A stretch of DNA of 64,000 nucleotides from Hwanghaeella sp965227365 (GTDB lineage: Bacteria > Pseudomonadota > Alphaproteobacteria > UBA8366 > Aestuariispiraceae): contig NZ_OZ245754.1 in the NCBI RefSeq assembly GCF_965227365.1, forward strand, positions 1,798,001 through 1,862,000, in the 5' to 3' direction. Of this stretch, positions 16,763 to 24,653 are shown piece after piece. The notes below the pieces were generated by a model. The model saw only the letters and a list, made by a program, of their open reading frames with translations, ran no database searches and was not told the DNA's origin. Made by a program: the position numbers and the translations under genes. Each line of letters opens with the position of its first letter. Positions within the stretch are counted from its first letter, which is position 1.

Positions 16763-17509
16763 TCAGGCGGCCTCCTCACCAAGATAGGCGCGTTTGACCT
16801 CTTCGTTTGACCGGATCGCATCCGGCGTATCGGTCGCGATGATGGCGCCATAGACCAGGACTGAAATCCGGTCCGCCAAGGCAAAGACCGCGTCCATGTC
16901 GTGTTCGATCAGAAGCATGGTCTTGGCGCCCTTCAGCTTCCCGAGGATCTCGACCATGCGGCTGGATTCTTCCGGACCCATCCCCGCCATCGGTTCGTCC
17001 AGCAGCAGCAGCTTCGGATCGGTGGCGAGCGCCATGGCGATTTCCAATTGCCGGTGTTCGCCATGGCTGACGGCATTGGCGATGCGGGTGGCTTTGTCGT
17101 CCAATCCCACTTTCGCCAGATATTCCATTGCCGGTTCGGTCAGTGACTTGTCCTTGGCGGCCGCGCCCCAGAACCGGAACGAGTGTCCCTGATGAGCCTG
17201 GATCGCCAGCGCCACGTTTTCCAGCAAGGTCATGTCCTGGAATACGCTCGTGATCTGAAAAGACCGCGCGAGGCCCATATGCGACCGCGCATGCATCGGC
17301 TGTCGGGTGATGTTTCGGCCGGCGAAAAGGATTTCCCCGGAATCCGGCAGCATCTCACCGGACAGTTGAGAGATCAGAGTCGTCTTGCCTGCGCCGTTGG
17401 GTCCGATGATGGCGTGCAGTTCGCCCTCGGTGACGTCGAGGCTGACATGAGAGGTGGCGTGCACGCCGCCAAAGCTCTTGTTGAGGTCGCGGACTTCCAT
17501 CAAGGCCAT
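16763..17509 (-). CDS. LIV-type ABC transporter ATP-binding protein (LivG-like)
   Basis: 248 residues from ATG 17509, overlapping the permease stop by one base (TGATG). Walker A is GPNGAGKTTL, Walker B is LLLLDEPMAGM with MGPEESSRM following, and the His-loop is LIEHDMD. The ABC signature is unusual: VSHGEHRQLEIAMAL instead of the common LSxGxxRxLEIA, as in some aromatic/urea-type LivG proteins. Forms the ATPase heterodimer with the LivF-like protein. Confidence 0.93.
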   Translation of the reverse strand: MALMEVRDLNKSFGGVHATSHVSLDVTEGELHAIIGPNGAGKTTLISQLSGEMLPDSGEILFAGRNITRQPMHARSHMGLARSFQITSVFQDMTLLENVALAIQAHQGHSFRFWGAAAKDKSLTEPAMEYLAKVGLDDKATRIANAVSHGEHRQLEIAMALATDPKLLLLDEPMAGMGPEESSRMVEILGKLKGAKTMLLIEHDMDAVFALADRISVLVYGAIIATDTPDAIRSNEEVKRAYLGEEAA

Positions 17510-18489
17510 CACACCGCCTCCTTCTTCTTGGAGAACCAGGTCCGCAGCAGGCCCGCGATTCCACCTCGGACGAAGAGGACCACCAGGACCAGCAGCAGGC
17601 CGAAGATCAGATGCCAATAGGTCGTGATGGCCGACAGGATTTCCTCGATCACAAGGAAGGCGAGAACACCGTAAACCGGGCCGAAGATGGTGGCCGTGCC
17701 GCCAAGGACGACCATGAAGATCAGTTCCCCGGACCGGGTCCAGTCCATCATCTCGGGGCTGATGAATTCGGTGAAGTTGCCCAGCAGCGCGCCGGCATAG
17801 CCGCAGATCGCACCGGAGATGACATAGGCGGTCAGCCGGTACCGATAGGTCGGATAGCCCAGGGCACCCATGCGGCGTTCGTTCGACTTGGAGCCTTTGA
17901 CGACCATGCCGAAGCGCGAATTGGTCAGCCGGTAGACGATGAACAGCACGACGGCCAGCGACGCCAGGCAAATGTAGTAGAAACTGGTGTCGTCATACAG
18001 ATCGACGAGGCCGTTGAAATCGCTGCGTTCATAGATGATCAGACCGTCGTCGCCGCCGTATTCCTCCAGCGAGACGAAGCCGTAGAACATCATCTGCCCG
18101 AACGCCATGGTGATCATGATGAAGTGAACGCCCTTGGTGCGCAGGCTGATCGCCCCGGTCACCAGCGCGTAGAGCGCGGAGAAGAGGACCGCCAGGGCTA
18201 TATGCAGGAAACCGCCATATTCGTCGTAATAGGCCGGTATGCCGACGCTATACGCGCCGATCCCCAGAAAGGCCGCATGGCCGAAACTGACCATGCCGCC
18301 GAAGCCCAGGATCAGGTTAAGGCTGGCCGCGGCGATTGCCAGAATCAGCATGCGGGTGAAGACGTCCAGCCAGAAGGCCTGGTCCAGCAGCTCGATGACA
18401 GGCGGGGCAATCGCGAGCAGGGCCATGACGACGATGCCGATCTGAAGCCAGCGCGGCGCGGAGAAAATGGATTTGCGGGAAGATGACAT
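17509..18489 (-). CDS. LIV-type ABC transporter permease (LivM-like)
   Basis: A 326-residue permease with about nine to ten hydrophobic helices. LNLILGFGGMVSFGHAAFLGIGAY is the family's conserved N-terminal segment, and NERRMGALGYPTYRYRLTAYVISG the cytoplasmic coupling region. Forms the membrane channel with the LivH-like protein. It follows that gene by 13 bases. Confidence 0.93.
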   Translation of the reverse strand: MSSSRKSIFSAPRWLQIGIVVMALLAIAPPVIELLDQAFWLDVFTRMLILAIAAASLNLILGFGGMVSFGHAAFLGIGAYSVGIPAYYDEYGGFLHIALAVLFSALYALVTGAISLRTKGVHFIMITMAFGQMMFYGFVSLEEYGGDDGLIIYERSDFNGLVDLYDDTSFYYICLASLAVVLFIVYRLTNSRFGMVVKGSKSNERRMGALGYPTYRYRLTAYVISGAICGYAGALLGNFTEFISPEMMDWTRSGELIFMVVLGGTATIFGPVYGVLAFLVIEEILSAITTYWHLIFGLLLVLVVLFVRGGIAGLLRTWFSKKKEAV

Positions 18490-18502
18490 GATGGCTGGAC
18501 CG

Positions 18503-19426
18503 TTATCGAACTTTCGGCGGGAACAGGCCTTGCGGACGCACGGCCAGAACGATCGCCATCAGGATATAGACGAGCATGGCGGAGATGGCGGGGGCCGCCG
18601 TTTCCGCATTTTCGGCGCCCATGAACAGCTTCAGGAACTGGTCCAGATAGGACCGTCCCAGCGTGTCGATCAGGCCCACGATCAGCGCACCGACGAAGGC
18701 GCCCTTGATGGACCCGATACCGCCGATGATGATCACGACGAAGGCGACGATGATGATCTCGTTCCCCATGCCGATACTGGCTTCCGTGATCGGGGAAATC
18801 ATCATGCCGGCCAGTCCGGCGATGGCGGCACCCGCCGCGAAAACCAGCGTGAACAGCTTCTTGATGTCCACGCCCAGTGCCTCGACCATCGTGCGGTTGG
18901 AGGCGCCGGCGCGGATCAGCATGCCGACCCGCGTTTTCGTGACCACGTAGTAAAGACCGGCGGCCACGGCCAGGCCGACCAGGATGATCATCACCCGGTA
19001 GGTCGGGATGACGATATCGTCGGTCGGGCGGATCTGACTGTCGAGCCATTCGGGCAGCGGGATCGCCATGCCGCCGGCGCCCCAGATCAGATGCACGCCG
19101 GTATCGAAAATCAGGATCAAGCCGAAGGTCGCCAGCACATGGTCCAGGTGATCGCGCTGATAAAGCCGGCGCACCACACTCAATTCGGTCAGATAACCCA
19201 CCGCCAGGGTGAGCGGGATGCCCAGGATCACGCCGATTACGAAGTTGCCGGTAAGCGCCGTGATCGTGCCGCAGACATAGGCGCCGATCATGTAGAAGGC
19301 ACCGTGGGCCAGGTTGATGAAGTCCATGATCCCGAACACGAGCGTCAGGCCCGCGCAGACCAGGAAGAGCAGCACGCCGAGCTGCATGCCGTTCAGTAAT
19401 TGGATGATGACTAGGGATGCGTCCAT
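18503..19426 (-). CDS. LIV-type ABC transporter permease (LivH-like)
   Basis: A 307-residue permease with about eight helices. LNGMQLGVLLFLVCAGLTLVFGIMDFINLAHGAFYMIGAY is the conserved N-terminal region, and GASNRTMVEALGVDIKKLF the ABC-coupling loop. It comes after the binding-protein gene and a GC-rich hairpin, consistent with lower expression than the binding protein. Confidence 0.93.
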   Translation of the reverse strand: MDASLVIIQLLNGMQLGVLLFLVCAGLTLVFGIMDFINLAHGAFYMIGAYVCGTITALTGNFVIGVILGIPLTLAVGYLTELSVVRRLYQRDHLDHVLATFGLILIFDTGVHLIWGAGGMAIPLPEWLDSQIRPTDDIVIPTYRVMIILVGLAVAAGLYYVVTKTRVGMLIRAGASNRTMVEALGVDIKKLFTLVFAAGAAIAGLAGMMISPITEASIGMGNEIIIVAFVVIIIGGIGSIKGAFVGALIVGLIDTLGRSYLDQFLKLFMGAENAETAAPAISAMLVYILMAIVLAVRPQGLFPPKVR

Positions 19427-19529
19427 TTCGGGCTCAAATACAGGCTCGTTCTTCGGGAAGGGCGGGGGTCGGCGGGCGGGGCGTCGATGTCGACCATCTG
19501 GGGCGACCGTCCGGCGCGACCGTCAAGGA

Positions 19530-19562
19530 AAGCGGCGGGGCGGTGAGGCCGCCGCCGCCTTC
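19530..19562 (-). terminator. GC-rich hairpin between binding-protein and permease genes
   Basis: On the minus strand GGCGGCGGCGG can pair with CCGCCCCGCCGC, followed by TTTCC. It lies about 20-50 bases after the binding-protein stop. Such intercistronic structures commonly attenuate or stabilise mRNA so that the binding protein is made in excess. Confidence 0.45.
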
Positions 19563-19581
19563 TATCACGGTCGTTGACCGA

Positions 19582-20763
19582 CTACATCTTGCATTCGGAC
19601 GCGTAGACATCCTGGTGCATGTCATAGACGGTGGAGACGATCTTGGTCGTCCACTTGCCATCCGCATCGGCGACGGTTTCGCGCAGATACAGGTTCGAGA
19701 TCGGGAAGTGGTTGTTGCCGATCTTGATGTTACCGCGGGTCGGCAGGTAGGTGACTTCCTCCATGGCCTTGCGCAGCGCGTCCTTGTCCGCGAGGTTGCC
19801 GCCGACTTTCTCGACAGCCTGCTTGATGAAGAACATCGCGTCATAGGACTGGGCGCCGTAGAAGGACGGGTATTCGCCGTGCTTCGCCTTATAGTCGGCG
19901 ACGAACTTTTTGTTTTCCGGCGTGTCCAGGTCGGGCGACCAGGTCTGCGTGGCGAATGAGCCGAGAACACCCGTCAGCCCGCCTTCCTGTAGCCGCGGCA
20001 GCGACAGCGCGTCGACGGTGAACACGGTGTAGAGCTTCATGCTTTCGCCCAGGCCCGCCTGTTCGAACTGCTTGATGAAGGCGCCGCCCGCCTTACCCGG
20101 ATAGAAGACCCAGATCGCTTCCGCGCCGGAGGCCTTGGCCTTCGCCAGTTCCGCGGAGAAATCGAGCTGCGCGTCCTTACCCCACTTGGTCAGGTCCTTG
20201 CCCTTGATCTCGCCCCTGAAGGTGCGTTCCACCCCGGCGGCCATGTCCTTACCGGCGGCATAGTTCGGGGCCATGATGTAGACCGACTTCACGCCGTTCT
20301 GGTTCAGCACTTCGCCCAGCGCCATCGGCGTCTGATCGTTCTGCCAGGAGACGGAGAAGAAGTTCTTGTCGCAACGCTTTCCGGCCAGCTGGGACGGGCC
20401 CGCATTGGCCGAGATCAGGAATGTGTCGGCGTCCAGTACGGCACGGGACGAGGCCAAGAGGACGTGGCTCCAGATGAAGCCGGTGACGAAGTTCACTTCA
20501 TCCTGCTTCACCAGTTTTTCGGCTTTTTGCTTGCCGATTTCCGGCTTGAACCCGTCATCCTCGAAGATGACCTCGACGTCGAGGTTACCCATTTTGCCGC
20601 CCATATGTTCGACGGCGAGCTCGGCGGCGTTTTTCATGTCGTTACCGATCACGGCGGCCGGCGTTGTCAACGTCGTGACGAAACCGATCTTAACGCTGTC
20701 CGCCAGGACAGGCGTTGCCATCATCGTCGCAGCCAAAGCCGCGCTAATAAAACTCTTCTTCAT
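19582..20763 (-). CDS. LIV-type ABC transporter periplasmic binding protein
   Basis: A 393-residue exported type I binding protein with signal peptide (KKSFISAALAATMMATPVLAD) and the family's core SVKIGFVTTLTTPAAVIGNDM. A GGGAG ribosome site lies 8 bases before ATG 20763. The best ligand guess is an aromatic acid, because the gene sits directly downstream of a gentisate operon on the same strand; amino acids remain possible. A shared AT-rich dyad lies 150-180 bases upstream. Confidence 0.88.
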   Translation of the reverse strand: MKKSFISAALAATMMATPVLADSVKIGFVTTLTTPAAVIGNDMKNAAELAVEHMGGKMGNLDVEVIFEDDGFKPEIGKQKAEKLVKQDEVNFVTGFIWSHVLLASSRAVLDADTFLISANAGPSQLAGKRCDKNFFSVSWQNDQTPMALGEVLNQNGVKSVYIMAPNYAAGKDMAAGVERTFRGEIKGKDLTKWGKDAQLDFSAELAKAKASGAEAIWVFYPGKAGGAFIKQFEQAGLGESMKLYTVFTVDALSLPRLQEGGLTGVLGSFATQTWSPDLDTPENKKFVADYKAKHGEYPSFYGAQSYDAMFFIKQAVEKVGGNLADKDALRKAMEEVTYLPTRGNIKIGNNHFPISNLYLRETVADADGKWTTKIVSTVYDMHQDVYASECKM

Positions 20764-20910
20764 AAGTTTTCTCCCAGATGCCAGAGCGCAATCTGTTAAG
20801 TTAAAGACCCTGTTCCAGCGACCTTGGCGGCCGTCTTATTCTCGGCTCTTAGGAACGCTTCTTCGCGGGCCAGAATGGCGCATTCAAGCCGGTACTTCCA
20901 GCCCGCGATT

Positions 20911-20946
20911 CATAGAAACTTTATATGTAAAATATTTCTATGTGAA
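20911..20946. promoter_or_regulatory. AT-rich dyad upstream of the LIV importer, candidate operator
   Basis: CATAGAAA (20911-20918) and TTTCTATG (20935-20942) form a perfect 8-base inverted repeat around a 16-base core; the inner part reads ACTTTAT-AT-GTAAAAT. Positions 20918-20946 match 24 of 29 bases of the element at 8886-8914 read on the opposite strand. The element sits between fumarylpyruvate hydrolase and the binding-protein gene, so the importer probably has its own regulated promoter. Confidence 0.55.
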
Positions 20947-21007
20947 GCTTTCCCTTTGCCGAGCCTTTACATTAGAAAACGCCGGATTTTCGCGCCGCTC
21001 ATGCGCC

Positions 21008-21709
21008 TCAATCCGTATAGCGGACCGAGATTTCCCCCAGACCGTCGACACCGCCTTTCAGGGTGTTGCCCGATACCACGGGACCGACGCCGGCCGGGGT
21101 TCCCGTGTAGATCAGATCGCCGGGATACAGGCGGTGATACTTGGAAAGATCCGCGATCGTCTCCTCGACGTTCCAGATCATTTCGGCAAGGTCGGCGTCC
21201 TGCCGCATTTCGTCGTTGACCGATACCCAGATGCGGCCCTTGTTCATCGCCGGGCCGCCATCGGCCTTGGTGATCGCGCCGATCGGCGCGCCGTACTGGA
21301 AATTCTTGCCGTTGTCCCAGGGGCGGCCCTTTTCGCGCATCTTGATCTGCAGGTCACGCCGCGTCATGTCGAGGCCGACCGCATAGCCATAGATGTAGCT
21401 GGAAGTCTCTTCCTGCGGAATTTCGAACCCTTCCTTGCCGATGGCCACGACCAGTTCGATCTCATGATGGAAATTGCTGGTTTGCGGCGGATAGGGCAAA
21501 GGCACGGTTTCGCCGTCCGGGCAGTTGACGATGCAATAGCGGCCCTTCTTGAAGAAGAACGGCGGGTCGCGGTCTTCGCCGAAACCCATTTCCTTACGGT
21601 GTTCCCAGTAGTTGCGCCCGACGCAGTAGATTTCCCCGACAGGGAAGTATTCATCGGTCCCGCGGATCGGGACGGCAGTCGTGGCGGGCGGGTCGAAACA
21701 GAATTGCAT
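21008..21709 (-). CDS. Fumarylpyruvate hydrolase (FAH family)
   Basis: 233 residues from ATG 21709, favoured over ATG 21724 because GAGGAAAC lies about 8 bases upstream. FAH-fold features: VGRNYWEHRKEMG, metal-ligand segment TSNFHHEIELVVAIG with the two Glu residues, DMTRRDLQIKMREKGRPWDNGKNF, and C-terminal LIYTGTPAGVGPV. It would cleave fumarylpyruvate to fumarate and pyruvate, the final gentisate-pathway step; some relatives act on maleylpyruvate or acylpyruvates. It is the last gene of the aromatic operon. Confidence 0.88.
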   Translation of the reverse strand: MQFCFDPPATTAVPIRGTDEYFPVGEIYCVGRNYWEHRKEMGFGEDRDPPFFFKKGRYCIVNCPDGETVPLPYPPQTSNFHHEIELVVAIGKEGFEIPQEETSSYIYGYAVGLDMTRRDLQIKMREKGRPWDNGKNFQYGAPIGAITKADGGPAMNKGRIWVSVNDEMRQDADLAEMIWNVEETIADLSKYHRLYPGDLIYTGTPAGVGPVVSGNTLKGGVDGLGEISVRYTD

Positions 21710-21771
21710 ATGCGGTTTCCTCATTTGCGTCGTGATATTGTTTGGCAGGCCAACGGAAGTCCAGAGGAGTC

Positions 21772-22815
21772 TCAGGATGCATCCCGCTGTTCGTTCCAGA
21801 TACCGAGTTTCTCTTGCATGCCCTTGTCGGAATACACAAACAAGATCAGGTCGTCCTGGGCTTCGAATTCATGTCGATGCCAACTGGGGATGACAAAGAT
21901 ATCCCTCGGTTTCAGATCGTAGGTGATGTCGCCGATGGAAACCTTGCCCGTTCCTTCGACGACGGTTGCCACCATCGAATCCGTTGCCCGGTATCCCGCC
22001 GTTTTGAAGCCTTTCGGCAGCATTTGAACAAAGGCGGCGATTGTCGGCATGACCGGTCCACCGTCGGCAGGATTGATGAACTGCAGCTTCAGCCCCAAAT
22101 TCGGGTCCCATTCCGTACCGTCGCGCATCTTCTCCAGCGCCTCGCGGTACTCCGCATAGGGATAATGGAAAACGGGGGAGGATTTCGCCGGCGCTTCGTA
22201 TCCGACGGGCAGCATGTTGGACCCGTAACGGATGCGGCTGTCGCCCGGCGGGCGGCGGTCCAACTGATACTCGTCATTCCCCTGTTGGGCGAAACTGGCA
22301 TCGAAGAAACGGATCGTCGGGATGTCCAGCCCATCCAGCCAGACCATGGGGCCGTCGCTTTGGTTGCCGTGGTCGTGCCATTGCCAACTCGGCGTCAGGA
22401 TCAAATCCCATTCCTTCATGATCGCGCGTTCGCCGTCCACGGCCGTATAGGCACCGTCGCCCTCCATGACGAAGCGAAGGGCGCATTGCGTGTGGCGGTG
22501 GCACGGGGCGATCTCCCCCGGCATGATCAGCTGCAGCCCGGCATAGAGCGACTGGGTCACGGCCGATTGTCCGGGGAGACCGGGATTTTCCAAGATCAGC
22601 ACCCGTCGTTCGGCTTCCTTGGCCGTGATCAGGTCGGCGGACGCCATGACATAGGGGCGGACCTCATCGTAGCGCCAACGCACAGTCTGAACCGGTGTGT
22701 CCGGTTCCTTGGCGACAAGGGCGTGAAGAACCTCCCATAACGGCGCCATGTTGTGCGGACGGATCTCGTCATAGAAGGCCTTGCGGTCCGCCGGTATCGC
22801 TTTTTCCGTACTCAT
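21772..22815 (-). CDS. Gentisate 1,2-dioxygenase (bicupin)
   Basis: A 347-residue bicupin. The N-terminal cupin has iron-ligand residues in APCHRHTQCALRFVMEG and WQWHDHGNQ; the second cupin ends DIFVIPSWHRHEFEAQDDLILFVYSD. LWEVLHALVAKEP near the N-terminus matches gentisate dioxygenases. The enzyme opens gentisate between C1 and C2 to maleylpyruvate using Fe(II) and oxygen. 1-hydroxy-2-naphthoate and salicylate 1,2-dioxygenases share the fold, but the neighbouring fumarylpyruvate hydrolase supports gentisate. It starts 11 bases after the 5'-nucleotidase stop. Confidence 0.88.
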   Translation of the reverse strand: MSTEKAIPADRKAFYDEIRPHNMAPLWEVLHALVAKEPDTPVQTVRWRYDEVRPYVMASADLITAKEAERRVLILENPGLPGQSAVTQSLYAGLQLIMPGEIAPCHRHTQCALRFVMEGDGAYTAVDGERAIMKEWDLILTPSWQWHDHGNQSDGPMVWLDGLDIPTIRFFDASFAQQGNDEYQLDRRPPGDSRIRYGSNMLPVGYEAPAKSSPVFHYPYAEYREALEKMRDGTEWDPNLGLKLQFINPADGGPVMPTIAAFVQMLPKGFKTAGYRATDSMVATVVEGTGKVSIGDITYDLKPRDIFVIPSWHRHEFEAQDDLILFVYSDKGMQEKLGIWNEQRDAS

Positions 22816-22826
22816 CCCTGTGCGTC

Positions 22827-24653
22827 CTATTTCTGTATGGATTGGGTGGAATAGTCTTCGACCGGCAGCTTGCCGACGGTTCCGCGCTGTTTAACGAAAT
22901 CGACGAAGGATTGCGCATAGTCCAGATAGGTGTCCAGTGATCGCCCGTCCGCGGTCACTGTCTTGAACGTCGCGTAACCGTCGCGGCCCGCGGCGATATA
23001 GTCGTTGGTGATGACCTTGTAGTGTCGTGCCCTGTCCAACGGAACCCAGGCAGTATCTTTCGGTCCCTTGTATTCGATATCGGACAGGCGTTTCCCTTTG
23101 GCGGCGGATAGCGACACGTTCCAGCGCAGACCGGCGGCATAAGGATAGGCACCGGTGGATCCGTCCGGCAGCAGGGCATAGTCCAGCGCGTCCTCCAGAA
23201 CCGCATGGATTTCCGCCCCCGTCATGGTCAATTCCACCAGCGTGTTGGAAAACGGCAGAAGTTCATACGCGGTGCCGATGCTGATCGGTCCGGCGGGCAC
23301 GTCGATACGCACGCCGCCGCCGTTCTGGAACGCGATTTCTCCGGTCTTGGACATTTCCCGAAAGGCATGGGCGACCAGCATGGTGATGTCGGAGCCATGG
23401 CCCGCCGTCTCCGCCGCATCGCAGACTTTCGATCGGCCCTGTCCGGGGATCCGTTCCAGGCAAAGATCTTCGGCGGCGGTTCCGATAATCTCGCCGATCC
23501 GCTCATCCACCACCGACGCATAGCGCTGCAAAGCCGCCAGGGCCGTGGGGTCTTCCTGGCTCAGTCGCAGATAGGGGTGTGACGCGACGGCCTTGAGGAC
23601 CGTCTGCCGGGCATCGCCTTCCAGTTCCACCCGGTCGCCATCGGCATTCTTGCGCTTGAAGCTGTCCGCCAGCGGAAGGTGAGGGGTGCCGGAACAGGAC
23701 GCCACGGTTCCATCCGGATTGAAATCCACGTTCAACTCACCGAGGACACGGGAGTATTCCCAGGCCTGTGCAACGCAGACCGTATTGCCGTCTCTGCCGG
23801 TGACGCGTGTCGGATAGGGGCCGGCCGAGGCCAAGCCGACGGCTTCGAACTCCTCACCCAGCAGGGTGTGGCTGTCGCCGCCGATGATGACGTCAACGCC
23901 CCGAAGGTTCTTCGCCAAGTCTAGGTCGTTGCCGTATTGGACATGGGTCAACAGTACGATCCGGTCGATCCCGGCCTTGGTCAGCTCGTCGATGTATTTC
24001 TGTGCCGTCTCGGCCTCGTCCAGGAATTGGGTTGTCGGGTCGGGGCTTGAGGAAACCTTCGTCTTCTTTGCGATGTCGATCCCGATTATGCCCACTTTCG
24101 AACCGCCGACCTCTTTGACGATATAGGGCAAAATGTAGTCGTTCGCGGTTGTCGGCGCCAAGGGCGAAACGCCGACCTCCGGCACGACATTCGCCCCGAG
24201 GACAGGCGTGTCGCAATTCCCTTCGCGGAGGAAATCGATGAAGGTGCGCAGGCCCGCATCGCCAAGGTCGAATTCGTGATTTCCCAGCGCGAAGGCATCG
24301 AAGCAGATCGTATTCATGAGCGCCGCATCCGCTTCGCCCTGGAACAGGGTGAAGTACAGGCTACCCATCATCGCGTCGCCGGCATGAAGCTTCAAGACGT
24401 TTTCCCGGCCCTGCGCGATTGCTTTGAACTGCGCTGCCAGCATGGGGAAACCGCCGGCAGTGACACGGGTCCTTTCGCCGGCAAGGAGCAGATCCATGCC
24501 GTCATCCGCTTCCAGATGGGCATGATGATCGTTGATATGCAGGATCGTCAGATCCGCCGCGCCGGCGGGTGTGACCGGCGCGGTCAGGGCCATGGCCACC
24601 GCCAGGCCCACGAAGGCGCCTGTCAGAAAACGCGAAGGAAATTTTCCGATCAT
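22827..24653 (-). CDS. Periplasmic bifunctional metallophosphatase / 5'-nucleotidase (UshA-like)
   Basis: A 608-residue exported protein with signal peptide to about residue 33 (PAGAAD). The metallophosphoesterase domain has HINDHHAHLE (Asp42, His44), GNHEFDLGD, THVQYGNDLD and GGDSHTLLG; the C-terminal 5'-nucleotidase domain has the nucleotide-stacking NGGGVRIDVPAG and DYIAAGRDGY segments. It would hydrolyse periplasmic nucleotides or sugar nucleotides. Its ATG overlaps the CoA-ligase stop by 4 bases and its stop is 11 bases before the dioxygenase, so it is translated as part of the gentisate operon, an unexpected location. Confidence 0.87.
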   Translation of the reverse strand: MIGKFPSRFLTGAFVGLAVAMALTAPVTPAGAADLTILHINDHHAHLEADDGMDLLLAGERTRVTAGGFPMLAAQFKAIAQGRENVLKLHAGDAMMGSLYFTLFQGEADAALMNTICFDAFALGNHEFDLGDAGLRTFIDFLREGNCDTPVLGANVVPEVGVSPLAPTTANDYILPYIVKEVGGSKVGIIGIDIAKKTKVSSSPDPTTQFLDEAETAQKYIDELTKAGIDRIVLLTHVQYGNDLDLAKNLRGVDVIIGGDSHTLLGEEFEAVGLASAGPYPTRVTGRDGNTVCVAQAWEYSRVLGELNVDFNPDGTVASCSGTPHLPLADSFKRKNADGDRVELEGDARQTVLKAVASHPYLRLSQEDPTALAALQRYASVVDERIGEIIGTAAEDLCLERIPGQGRSKVCDAAETAGHGSDITMLVAHAFREMSKTGEIAFQNGGGVRIDVPAGPISIGTAYELLPFSNTLVELTMTGAEIHAVLEDALDYALLPDGSTGAYPYAAGLRWNVSLSAAKGKRLSDIEYKGPKDTAWVPLDRARHYKVITNDYIAAGRDGYATFKTVTADGRSLDTYLDYAQSFVDFVKQRGTVGKLPVEDYSTQSIQK

